Below are positions 26,891-35,069 of a DNA stretch of 45,103 nt, piece after piece; within the stretch, counting starts at the first letter, position 1; each line of letters begins with the position of its first letter. Position numbers and translations under genes: made by a program. The DNA is taken from positions 1-45,103 of the forward strand of contig JAFARC010000003.1 in NCBI GenBank assembly GCA_019245755.1. Reading direction: 5' to 3'. Origin of the DNA: Mycobacteriaceae bacterium. GTDB lineage: Bacteria; Actinomycetota; Actinomycetes; Mycobacteriales; Mycobacteriaceae. A model generated the notes under the pieces. That model was not told the origin of the DNA, did no database searches, and worked only from the letters and a program-made list of their open reading frames with translations.

Positions 26891-28273
26891 GTGACTGCAC
26901 CTAACCATCTGCCCCGAACCCTCGGGGAGCTGCGCGCTTCCGGACACCGTGAGCGCGGCGTCAAGCAGGAAATCCGGGAGAACCTGCTGGCCGCGCTGGC
27001 CGAGGGCGAAGACGCCTGGCCGGGCATTCTCGGCTTCGAAGAAACCGTGCTGCCGCAGGTCGAGCGGGCGCTCATCGCCGGCCACGACTTCGTACTGCTC
27101 GGCGAGCGTGGTCAGGGCAAGACACGGTTGTTGCGGTCGCTGCAAGGCCTGCTGGACGAGTGGACCCCCATGATCGCCGGCGCGGAGCTGGGCGAGCACC
27201 CGTACCATCCCATCACGCCGGAGTCGGTCCGCCGGGCCGCCGAATTGGGCGACGACCTGCCGGTGGTGTGGAAGCACCGCAGCGAGCGCTACACCGAGAA
27301 GCTAGCCACGCCGGACACCAGCGTCGCCGACCTCGTCGGCGACATCGACCCGATCAAGGTGGCCGAGGGCCGCAGCCTCGGCGACCCCGAGACCATCGCC
27401 TACGGCCTCATCCCGCGCGCGCACCGCGGCATCGTCGCGGTCAACGAGCTTCCCGACCTCGCCGAACGCATCCAGGTCGCGATGCTGAACGTGATGGAAG
27501 AACGCGACATCCAGGTCCGCGGCTACACGTTGCGGCTGCCGCTAGACGTGCTGGTGGTGGCCAGCGCGAACCCCGAGGACTACACCAATCGCGGCCGGAT
27601 CATCACCCCGCTCAAGGACCGGTTTGGCGCCGAGATCCGCACCCACTACCCGCTGATGCTGGACGCGGAGGTCGGTGTCGTCGCCCAAGAGGCCCATCTC
27701 ACGGCCCAGGTGCCGCTGCACCTGATGCAGATCCTGGCCCGCTTCGCGCGTTACTTGCGCGAGTCCAGGTCGGTCGACCAGCGCTCCGGCGTTTCGGCGC
27801 GGTTCGCGATCGCCGGCGCCGAAACCGTTGCCGCCTCAGCGCGGCACCGCGCCGCGGTGCTCGGCGAACAAGACCCGGTCGCCCGGGTCGTCGACCTATC
27901 CACGGTCATCGACGTATTGCGCGGCAAGTTGGAGTTCGAGTCCGGCGAGGAGGGCCGCGAGCAGGCCGTGCTGGAGCATCTGCTGCGCCGGGCCACCGCA
28001 GATACCGCGCAGAAACTGCTGAGCGGCATCGACGTCGGGCCGATCGTCGTGGCCATCGAGCGCGGGTCACCGGTCACCACCGGCGAACGGGTGTCGGCCA
28101 AGGACGTACTCGCCGCGCTGCCCGAGCTGCCGGCTATCGAAGCGATCACCAGGCGCGTGGGCGCGAAGTCCGACGGCGAGCGGGCCGCGGCCGTCGAGCT
28201 GGCGCTGGAGGCGCTGTATCTAGCCAAGCGCATCGACAAAGTCACCGAAGACGGGGAAACGGTCTATGGCTAA
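26891..28273 (+). CDS. MoxR/ChlI-type AAA+ ATPase
   Basis: 460 residues from the GTG at 26891, with GGAGTA just before it. The AAA+ core shows Walker A GERGQGKT (71-78), Walker B GIVAVNELPDL (~179-189), sensor-1 VVASANPEDYTNRGRII and the arginine-rich C-terminal lid. It resembles magnesium-chelatase subunit I and MoxR chaperones, and corresponds to Rv0958. No chlorophyll or other chelatase partner exists; the only partner is the VWA protein that overlaps it by 8 bp. A chaperone role in maturing an unidentified client or metal centre is inferred from MoxR-VWA pairs. Confidence 0.88.
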   Translation: MTAPNHLPRTLGELRASGHRERGVKQEIRENLLAALAEGEDAWPGILGFEETVLPQVERALIAGHDFVLLGERGQGKTRLLRSLQGLLDEWTPMIAGAELGEHPYHPITPESVRRAAELGDDLPVVWKHRSERYTEKLATPDTSVADLVGDIDPIKVAEGRSLGDPETIAYGLIPRAHRGIVAVNELPDLAERIQVAMLNVMEERDIQVRGYTLRLPLDVLVVASANPEDYTNRGRIITPLKDRFGAEIRTHYPLMLDAEVGVVAQEAHLTAQVPLHLMQILARFARYLRESRSVDQRSGVSARFAIAGAETVAASARHRAAVLGEQDPVARVVDLSTVIDVLRGKLEFESGEEGREQAVLEHLLRRATADTAQKLLSGIDVGPIVVAIERGSPVTTGERVSAKDVLAALPELPAIEAITRRVGAKSDGERAAAVELALEALYLAKRIDKVTEDGETVYG

Positions 28274-30278
28274 ACCCAGGCACGGGCGGGCCTCGCGGTA
28301 CTCCGCCTACACCGGCGGGCCGGACCCATTGGCGCCGCCGGTCGATCTGCGCGAAGCACTCGAGCAGATCGGGCGCGACGTGATGGAGGGCACCTCTCCG
28401 CGCCGGGCGCTGTCGGAGTTGCTGCGCCGCGGCACCAAGACCCTGCCTGGCGCCGACCGGCTGGCCGCTGAGGCCAACCGTAGGCGGCGCGAGTTGCTGC
28501 GCCGCAACAACCTCGACGGGACGCTGCAGGAGATCAAAAAGTTGCTCGACGAGGCGGTGCTGGCTGAGCGCAAGGAGCTGGCCAGGGCGCTTGACGACGA
28601 CGCCCGGTTCAGTGAACTGCAGCTGGAGTCGCTGTCACCATCGCCAGCCAAGGCGGTGCAGGAACTCTCCGACTACAACTGGCGCAGCGCCGAGGCGCGG
28701 GGAAAGTACGAGGAGATCAAGGATCTGCTCGGCCGGGAAATGCTCGACCAGCGGTTCGCGGGCATGAAACAGGCCCTGGAAGGCGCCAGCGACGAAGACC
28801 GTCAGCGCGTCAGCGAGATGCTCGACGACCTCAACGACCTGCTCGACAAGCACGCCCGCGGCGAGGACACGCCGCAGGATTTCGAGAACTTCATGGCCAA
28901 GCACGGCGAGTTCTTCCCGGAGAACCCGCGCAACGTCGAAGAGCTGCTCGACTCGCTGGCCAAGCGCGCCGCCGCGGCCCAGCGGTTCCGCAACAGCCTG
29001 TCCGCCGAGCAGCGCGCGGAACTGGACGCGTTGGCCATGCAGGCGTTCGGCTCACCTGCTCTGCAGCAGGCGCTGAGCCGGCTGGACGCGCACTTGCAGG
29101 CCGCGCGGCCCGGGGAGGACTGGACCGGCTCGTCGCGGTTCTCCGGTGATGACCCACTGGGAATGGGTGAAGCCACCCAGGCGCTGGCCGACATCGCCGA
29201 ACTGGAGCAACTCGCCGAGGCGTTGTCGCAGAGCTACGCCGGCGCCACCATGGACGACGTCGACCTCGACGCGCTGGCCCGTCAGCTCGGCGACCAAGCC
29301 GCGGTGGACGCCCACACCCTGGCGCAGCTTGAGCGCGCGCTGGTCAATCAGGGTTTCTTAGACCGGGGGTCTGACGGGCAGTGGCGGTTGTCGCCGAAGG
29401 CCATGCGCCAGCTCGGGCAGGCTGCGCTACGTGACGTCGCCGAGCGGCTTTCCGGCCGCAACGGCGAGCGCGACACCAGCCGCGCCGGTGCCGCCGGAGA
29501 GCTGACTGGTGCGACGCGGCCCTGGCAGTTCGGCGACACCGAGCCGTGGAACGTGACGCGGACGTTGACCAATGCGGTGCTGCGGCAGGCCGGCACCGGA
29601 ATTTTCGCGGACCGGCCCGACTCGCCCGTTCAGATCACCGTCGACGACGTCGAGTTGTCGGAGACCGAGGCCCGCACCCAGGCGGCGGTGGCGTTGCTGG
29701 TCGACACCTCGTTCTCGATGGTGATGGAGAACCGCTGGCTGCCGATGAAGCGCACCGCGCTGGCGTTGAACCACCTGGTGAGCACCCGCTTCCGGTCCGA
29801 CGCGTTGCAGATCATCGCGTTCGGGCGGTATGCGCGCACGATGACGGCGGCCGAGCTGACCGGTCTGGAAGGCGTGTACGAGCAGGGCACCAACCTGCAT
29901 CACGCGTTAGCCCTGGCCGGCCGCCACCTGCGCAGGCACCCCGCCGCGCAGCCGGTGGTGCTGGTGGTCACCGACGGCGAGCCGACCGCACACCTGGAGG
30001 GCGGCATCGGGTACCGCGAGCGGGGTTCGGAGCCGGTGCCGGTCTTCTTCGACTATCCACCGCACCCGCGCACCATCGCGCACACCGTGAAGGGCTTCGA
30101 CGACATGGCCCGGTTGGGCGCGCAGGTGACAATCTTCCGGCTGGGCAACGATCCCGGGCTGGCGCGGTTCATCGACCAGGTGGCCCGCCGCGTGCAGGGC
30201 CGGGTGGTCGTGCCGGATCTCGACGGGCTCGGCGCCGCGGTGGTCGGCGACTACCTGCGGTCCCGCAAACGGCGCTGA
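28266..30278 (+). CDS. VWA-domain protein paired with a MoxR-type ATPase
   Basis: 670 residues, ATG at 28266, overlapping the ATPase gene by 8 bp. Residues ~1-400 are highly charged and helical, with many Asp/Glu/Arg and long coiled-coil-like stretches. Residues ~470-650 form a von Willebrand A domain with an intact MIDAS motif DTSFS at about residue 480, a Thr in EQGTNLHHAL, and VVLVVTDGEPTAH carrying the final Asp. It matches Rv0959 in length and order. By analogy with ChlI-ChlD or RavA-ViaA the two form a complex in which the ATPase drives remodelling of a client recognised by this subunit. Confidence 0.88.
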   Translation: MAKPRHGRASRYSAYTGGPDPLAPPVDLREALEQIGRDVMEGTSPRRALSELLRRGTKTLPGADRLAAEANRRRRELLRRNNLDGTLQEIKKLLDEAVLAERKELARALDDDARFSELQLESLSPSPAKAVQELSDYNWRSAEARGKYEEIKDLLGREMLDQRFAGMKQALEGASDEDRQRVSEMLDDLNDLLDKHARGEDTPQDFENFMAKHGEFFPENPRNVEELLDSLAKRAAAAQRFRNSLSAEQRAELDALAMQAFGSPALQQALSRLDAHLQAARPGEDWTGSSRFSGDDPLGMGEATQALADIAELEQLAEALSQSYAGATMDDVDLDALARQLGDQAAVDAHTLAQLERALVNQGFLDRGSDGQWRLSPKAMRQLGQAALRDVAERLSGRNGERDTSRAGAAGELTGATRPWQFGDTEPWNVTRTLTNAVLRQAGTGIFADRPDSPVQITVDDVELSETEARTQAAVALLVDTSFSMVMENRWLPMKRTALALNHLVSTRFRSDALQIIAFGRYARTMTAAELTGLEGVYEQGTNLHHALALAGRHLRRHPAAQPVVLVVTDGEPTAHLEGGIGYRERGSEPVPVFFDYPPHPRTIAHTVKGFDDMARLGAQVTIFRLGNDPGLARFIDQVARRVQGRVVVPDLDGLGAAVVGDYLRSRKRR

Positions 30279-30284
30279 GTCAGC
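30274..30284. repeat. Palindrome at the facing stop codons of the VWA and DUF1707 genes
   Basis: GCTGA-G-TCAGC: each arm holds the TGA of one convergent gene, with a single base between the two stop codons. Confidence 0.5.
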
Positions 30285-30867
30285 TGCGTTTGCGCGCTTT
30301 GCGCTTGGTGCCGACGCTGCCCCACAGCGAGAAGCCTTTGATCGTGATATGCGGGGCGCCCGGGGTCCCTTCGCCTTCGGCGCTGCGGTCGAAGGCACCC
30401 ATCACACCGTGCCCGCGAACCTCGACTTTGACTTCTGGCGGCACCAGGATGGTCTGGCCACCCATGATCGAGTAGGACCGGACTTCAACTTCGGGCGAGG
30501 TGAAGTCGGCGTAGCGCATGTCGACGACGCCGCCGCCCCAGAGCGTGAATGTCGTCAGCCGGCGCGGGACGTTCCAGCGGCCGCGGCGCTCGAATCCGCT
30601 CATGATTGCCAGCAGCAACGTCGAGGGCGCGGGATGACAGGCACCGCGGCGCAACGGTCGAGCCATGCCGGGCAGGTCCGAGCTCAGCCGATCCAGTTCC
30701 TCGTAGGTCCGGGCGGCATACACCTTCGGCAGCCGCTCCTCATACTCGCTCATCTGCAGGCGGCCCTGGGCGGCGGCGTCGGTCAGCAACTGCGCGATCT
30801 GGATGCGGTCGGTGTCGGCGGCCCGCGGCGATGCGTTCCGCTGGGGAGTATTGCTGGTCATCGACAT
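30280..30867 (-). CDS. DUF1707 protein with LiaF-like C-terminal domain
   Basis: 195 residues from the ATG at 30867 (MSMTSN; the ATG two codons in is equally possible). Residues ~18-66 match DUF1707: DRIQIAQLLTDAAAQGRL, SEYEERL and YEELDRLSSDLP. Residues ~105-185 form a beta-helical region rich in Gly and Val (FTLWGGGVVDMRYADF, SIMGGQTILVPPEVKVEV) like the cell-wall-active-antibiotic response (LiaF-type) domain, ending with a basic KRKARKRS tail. No transmembrane helix is obvious, apart from a weak hydrophobic STLLLAIMSGF. It is the Rv0966c counterpart. Function unknown. Confidence 0.85.
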   Translation of the reverse strand: MSMTSNTPQRNASPRAADTDRIQIAQLLTDAAAQGRLQMSEYEERLPKVYAARTYEELDRLSSDLPGMARPLRRGACHPAPSTLLLAIMSGFERRGRWNVPRRLTTFTLWGGGVVDMRYADFTSPEVEVRSYSIMGGQTILVPPEVKVEVRGHGVMGAFDRSAEGEGTPGAPHITIKGFSLWGSVGTKRKARKRS

Positions 30868-30905
30868 CGAGCCTACGACGTAGGTGCACTGCTGCCCAGG
30901 GAACC

Positions 30906-31000
30906 ATCAAGATCGATGACGACGTGCCGGCCCTAGGAGCGCTGGTCGACACCGTGCGCGGGGTGGGATACATGGCGGTGCAGCCCCGCCAGCCGCGGTC
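30906..31000 (+). pseudogene. Relic of the C-terminal end of an OmpR-family response regulator
   Basis: In the 248-bp gap between the DUF1707 gene and echA7, the plus strand reads KIDDDVPALGALVDTVRGVG then YMAVQP. The TVRGVGY block and the preceding K-I-D-D-D correspond to the last helix and beta-wing of OmpR-type DNA-binding domains (compare [12 protein letters not shown] in MprA of this window). No upstream receiver or helix part is present in any frame, so this is a degraded remnant rather than a gene. It could be chance, but the block match is specific. Confidence 0.5.
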
Positions 31001-31115
31001 GGCGCCCGGCGGTAGCTGGCGCAACTTCGTCGGGTCCCGCGAGCGGAACACCGGACCCGAGGGGCGCAGGCGGATCACCTCGGGCAGCACCGGCGCCGGT
31101 CGTCTCGCCGCGAGA

Positions 31116-31916
31116 TCAAGCCGTTGACGTCCAGCGCGGTGCCCGCTTCTGCAGGAACGCCAGCATGCCCTCGCGGGCTTCCTCCGACAGGAACAGCCGG
31201 GCCGACTGCGCGGAGAGCTCGTCGGCGCGGCGGTCGAACCCGTCCAAGATCGGCCGCGTCGTCAGGGCTTTCGAGGCCGCGAGGCCCTGCGGCGAACCGC
31301 GTTGCAGCTCGGCGGTGATCGCGGCGACCGAGGATGCCACGTCGTCGGTGGCCACGGTGACCAGCCCGATGGCCGCCGCCTCGTCGGGGCCGAACCTCTC
31401 GCCGGTCAGGAAATAGCGCCCGGCGGCCCTGGGCGTCATCTTGGACAGCAGTGTCAGCGAGATGATGCCCGGCGCCACCCCGATGCGGGCCTCCGTCAGC
31501 GCGAACGTGCACTGGCGCCCGGCGACGACGATGTCACACGCTCCCACGAGGCCAAGTCCGCCCGCACGCACATGGCCGTCGATCGCAGCCAGCACCGGCA
31601 GCGGCAGTTCGAGGATCGCGCGCAGCAGCGAGCTGAGCTGCCGCGACCGGTCTGCCGCAGCCCCGAACGCGTCGCCGGTGCCGGATGCCGCCCGAGCGGC
31701 GGCTCCGGAGGCCTCCGACAGGTCGGCGCCCGCGCAAAAGGTCCCACCGGTGTGGCCGAGCACGACCGCCCTGACCCCGGGCTCCTCGACGGCGTGGCGA
31801 AGGGCCTGGTGCAGCTGATCGACAAGTTCCGAAGACAGCGCGTTGCGGTTGTGCGGCGAGTCGAGGGTGATCCGCGCGAGCGCCCCCGCGACGGCGTAGT
31901 GGACCAGCGTTGCCAT
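31116..31916 (-). CDS. echA7: Enoyl-CoA hydratase/isomerase family protein
   Basis: 266 residues, ATG at 31916, last gene of the operon. Crotonase fold: ARITLDSPHNRNALSSELV (~14-32), oxyanion-hole GGTFCAGADLSEA (~56-68) and HVRAGGLGLVGACDIVVAG (~115-133). Syntenic with echA7 (Rv0971c). In the Atu pathway the corresponding position is held by AtuE, isohexenylglutaconyl-CoA hydratase; general beta-oxidation or methylglutaconyl-CoA hydration are alternatives. Its start codon overlaps the fadE12 stop by one base (TGATG), implying coupled translation. Confidence 0.88.
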   Translation of the reverse strand: MATLVHYAVAGALARITLDSPHNRNALSSELVDQLHQALRHAVEEPGVRAVVLGHTGGTFCAGADLSEASGAAARAASGTGDAFGAAADRSRQLSSLLRAILELPLPVLAAIDGHVRAGGLGLVGACDIVVAGRQCTFALTEARIGVAPGIISLTLLSKMTPRAAGRYFLTGERFGPDEAAAIGLVTVATDDVASSVAAITAELQRGSPQGLAASKALTTRPILDGFDRRADELSAQSARLFLSEEAREGMLAFLQKRAPRWTSTA

Positions 31917-33082
31917 CAGTACGAGCGCGGCAGGCCCAGCGACGTCTGGGCGACGAAGTTGAGCACCATTTCCCGGCTGACCGGGGCGATGCGGGACAAC
32001 CGGGACACCGTCACCGCGGCGGCGATGCCGTACTCCTTGGTCAGTCCGTTGCCGCCCAGCGACTGCACGGCCTGATCGACCGCGCGCACTGACGCCTCAC
32101 CCGCCGCGTATTTCGCGATGTTGGCTGCTTCGGCGGCGCCGGCGTTGTCGCCGCAGTCGTAGAGCGTCGCGGCCTTCTGCATCATCAGCTTGGCCAGCTC
32201 GATCTCGATGTAGTTCTGCGCCAATGGATGTGAGAGCCCTTGATGCGCGCCGATGGGCGTGGACCAGACCTTGCGGGTCTTGACGTAGTCCACGGCCTTA
32301 TTCAGCGCAAAGCGGCCGGTGCCGACGGCGCTCGCTGCGCCCATGATGCGTTCCGGGTTAAGGCCCGCGAACAACTGCGCGATCGCGGCGTCCTCGGAGC
32401 CGACCAGCGAGTCGGCCGGCAGCCGCACGTCGTCGATGAACAGCGAGAACTGACGCTCCGGACTGATCAGCTCCATCTCGATCGGGGTGTACTCGAAGCC
32501 GGGCGTGTCCGTCGGCACGATGAACAGCGCCGGCCGGAGCTTGCCGGTCTTGGCGTGCTCGGTGCGGCCCACGACGAGCACGGCCCGCGCCTGGTCGACA
32601 CCGGAGATATAGACCTTGCGCCCGTTGAGGATCCAGTCGCTGCCGTCGCGGCGCGCCGTGGTGGCGATATTGTGCGAGTTGGAACCGGCATCGGGTTCGG
32701 TGATCGCGAATGCCATAGTGATGGACCCGTCGGCGATACCCGGCAGCCACCGCTTTTTTTGCTCGTCGGTGCCGTACCTGGCGATGATTGTGCCGTTGAT
32801 CGCCGGCGAGACCACCATCATCAGCAGGCCGCAGCCCGCCGCCGACATCTCCTCCATCACCAGGGACAGCTCGTACATGCCCGCCCCGCCACCGCCGTAC
32901 TCCTCGGGAAGGTTGACGCCGATGAAGCCGAGTTTGCCTGCCTCGGTCCACAATTCGTCGGTGTGCTGCCCGGCGCGGGCCTTCTGCAGGTAGTAATCCT
33001 GGCCGTAGCTGGCCACCAGCGCGGCGACCGACTTGCGCAGCGCGCGGCGTTGCTCGTTCTCGACGAAACTGTTGTCGGTCAT
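31916..33082 (-). CDS. fadE12: Acyl-CoA dehydrogenase
   Basis: 388 residues from the ATG at 33082 (MTDNSFVENEQ); this start gives the 388-residue size of Rv0972c. FAD-dependent acyl-CoA dehydrogenase fold: EEYGGGGAGMYELSLV, AFAITEPDAGSNSHNIAT (the FAD/substrate loop), GRKVYISG and the C-terminal QSLGGNGLTKEYGIAAAVTVSRL. Catalyses alpha,beta-dehydrogenation of an acyl-CoA. In this operon it is one of two dehydrogenases flanking the carboxylase subunits, so the two probably act at different steps. ATGA overlaps with accA2 (4 bp). Confidence 0.93.
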   Translation of the reverse strand: MTDNSFVENEQRRALRKSVAALVASYGQDYYLQKARAGQHTDELWTEAGKLGFIGVNLPEEYGGGGAGMYELSLVMEEMSAAGCGLLMMVVSPAINGTIIARYGTDEQKKRWLPGIADGSITMAFAITEPDAGSNSHNIATTARRDGSDWILNGRKVYISGVDQARAVLVVGRTEHAKTGKLRPALFIVPTDTPGFEYTPIEMELISPERQFSLFIDDVRLPADSLVGSEDAAIAQLFAGLNPERIMGAASAVGTGRFALNKAVDYVKTRKVWSTPIGAHQGLSHPLAQNYIEIELAKLMMQKAATLYDCGDNAGAAEAANIAKYAAGEASVRAVDQAVQSLGGNGLTKEYGIAAAVTVSRLSRIAPVSREMVLNFVAQTSLGLPRSY

Positions 33083-35058
33083 GGGGCTGATCCTCCTTGC
33101 TGGTCGGGCGATTCCACTCGGGCGAGCACGGCACCCAGGTCGACCTGCTGACCTACCTGCACGTCCAGGCGGGCAAGCACGCCGCCGGCGGGTGCGGTGA
33201 CGGCATGCTCCATCTTCATCGCCTCCATCCACACCACCGGCTGTCCGGCGGTCACGGTGTCGCCGACATGCGCGCCGATCCGGCTGATCGATCCGGGCAT
33301 CGGCGCCAACAGCGAGCCGGGCTGGCGCGCGGTTCCGGGTTCGGGGAACCGCGGCATGAGCGTGAGCTGCACGGATCCCAGCGGAGAGTCGACGTACACG
33401 GTGTCGCCGTGCCGGGCGACGGTGAACGGCCGATCGACGCCGTCGACGGTGAGCACCACGTGCTCGGCGGTGGCCGCCACCAGCGTGATGTCGTCGTCGC
33501 CGGACAGGCTGAGCCTGTCGCGGTCGAATCGGTACTCGACCCGGTGCTGTTGGCCGGCGAGGTCGCTGAAGGTCTTAACCTGAAAGCCCGACGCCAGGTT
33601 GCGCCAGCCGCTGGGGATTGCGCTGAAAACCGTAGCGGTGCGGCGGTTTTGCGCGGCGTCCGCAAGCGCGGCGGCCACCGCGGCATACCTTCTCGCCGGG
33701 GGGCTTGCCAGCGGCTTGGACAGTGCGCCCAGGGTGTGGGTGTCGAAGAACGCCGTGTCGGTGTCCCCGGCGACGAACGCGGGGTGCCGTAGCACGTTGA
33801 CCAGCAGGTCGCGGTTTGTGCGCACGCCGTGCACGCGGGCGCGGGCCAGGGCATCGGCCAGTAACGATGCGGCCCGGCCGCGGGTCGGCGCGAACGAGAT
33901 CACCTTGGCCAACATCGGGTCGTAGTGGATCGATATCACCGTGCCGTCGACGACGCCGGCGTCCAACCGCACGCCAGGCCGGGTGAGCGGTGCGAACGCG
34001 GCGGTCACGCTGGGCACGTCGAAGGCGTGTACGGTGCCGGCCTGCGGCTGCCAGCCATGGGCGGGGTCTTCGGCGTAGAGTCGTGCCTCGATCGAATAGC
34101 CCGCAGCGGCGGGCGGCGCGGCCTCGAGCCGGCCGCCGTCGGCGACGAACAACTGCAGCTCGACCAGGTCGAGCCCGGTGACGCACTCGGTGACCGGGTG
34201 CTCGACCTGCAAGCGTGTGTTCATCTCCAGGAAATAGAACGAGCCCTCGTCGTCGGCAAGGAACTCGACAGTGCCCGCGCCGGTGTAGCCGATGGTCGCC
34301 GCGGCTTGGCGCGCCGCGTCGAACAGCTTGTCCCGCATACCGGCCCTACGTTCGACAAGTGGTGACGGCGCCTCCTCGATCACCTTCTGGTGCCGGCGCT
34401 GGATCGAGCACTCCCGCTCGCCGACCGCCCACACCACACCATGCTCGTCGGCGAGCACCTGTACCTCGATGTGGTGCCCGCGAGGCAGGTAACGTTCGCA
34501 GAACACGGTGTCGTCGCCAAACGCCGATGCCGCCTCACGCCGGGCCGAGGCGACTTCGGTTGGAAGCGCCGTCAATTCGGTGACAATCCGCATGCCGCGG
34601 CCTCCGCCGCCGGCCGACGCCTTGACCAGCACGGGAAGCGCGGACTCGGGCACGGTGTCGGGGTCGAGTTCCTCGAGCACCGGTACCCCGGCCGCGGCCA
34701 TCATCTTCTTGGCCTCGATCTTGCTGCCCATCGCAGCGACCGCCGCTACCGGCGGCCCGATCCAGCTCAACCCGGCCTCCTGCACGGCGGCGGCGAATTC
34801 GGGGTTCTCCGACAAGAACCCGTAACCAGGGTGGATCGCGTCGGCGCCGGCGGCGTGCGCGGCGTCGACGAGGGCTTTGATGTTGAGGTATCCGTCGGTG
34901 CCGGGAAGCCTGACGCGCGCGTCGGCCTCGGCCACGTGGGGTGCATGAGAGTCGGGCTCGGTGTACACCGCTACAGTGCCCAGGCCGAGCCGCCGACACG
35001 TCGCAAACACCCGCCGCGCTATCTCACCGCGATTGGCGACCAGGACTCGAGTGATCAT
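33079..35058 (-). CDS. accA2: Acyl-CoA carboxylase alpha subunit (biotin carboxylase + biotin carrier)
   Basis: 659 residues from the ATG at 35058 (MITRVLVANRGEIARRVF). The biotin carboxylase domain (~1-450) has AGGGGRGMRIV (ATP loop), ERECSIQRRHQK and FLEMNTRLQVEHPVTE. The C-terminal biotinyl domain (~585-655) has the biotinylation motif EAMKMEH with the target Lys. Carboxylates biotin using ATP and bicarbonate, then hands CO2 to AccD2. Homologue of Rv0973c; the Pseudomonas counterpart in terpene degradation is AtuF (geranyl-CoA carboxylase alpha). It starts 11 bp after the accD2 stop. Confidence 0.95.
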   Translation of the reverse strand: MITRVLVANRGEIARRVFATCRRLGLGTVAVYTEPDSHAPHVAEADARVRLPGTDGYLNIKALVDAAHAAGADAIHPGYGFLSENPEFAAAVQEAGLSWIGPPVAAVAAMGSKIEAKKMMAAAGVPVLEELDPDTVPESALPVLVKASAGGGGRGMRIVTELTALPTEVASARREAASAFGDDTVFCERYLPRGHHIEVQVLADEHGVVWAVGERECSIQRRHQKVIEEAPSPLVERRAGMRDKLFDAARQAAATIGYTGAGTVEFLADDEGSFYFLEMNTRLQVEHPVTECVTGLDLVELQLFVADGGRLEAAPPAAAGYSIEARLYAEDPAHGWQPQAGTVHAFDVPSVTAAFAPLTRPGVRLDAGVVDGTVISIHYDPMLAKVISFAPTRGRAASLLADALARARVHGVRTNRDLLVNVLRHPAFVAGDTDTAFFDTHTLGALSKPLASPPARRYAAVAAALADAAQNRRTATVFSAIPSGWRNLASGFQVKTFSDLAGQQHRVEYRFDRDRLSLSGDDDITLVAATAEHVVLTVDGVDRPFTVARHGDTVYVDSPLGSVQLTLMPRFPEPGTARQPGSLLAPMPGSISRIGAHVGDTVTAGQPVVWMEAMKMEHAVTAPAGGVLARLDVQVGQQVDLGAVLARVESPDQQGGSAP

Positions 35059-35069
35059 GGGTGACCCTT

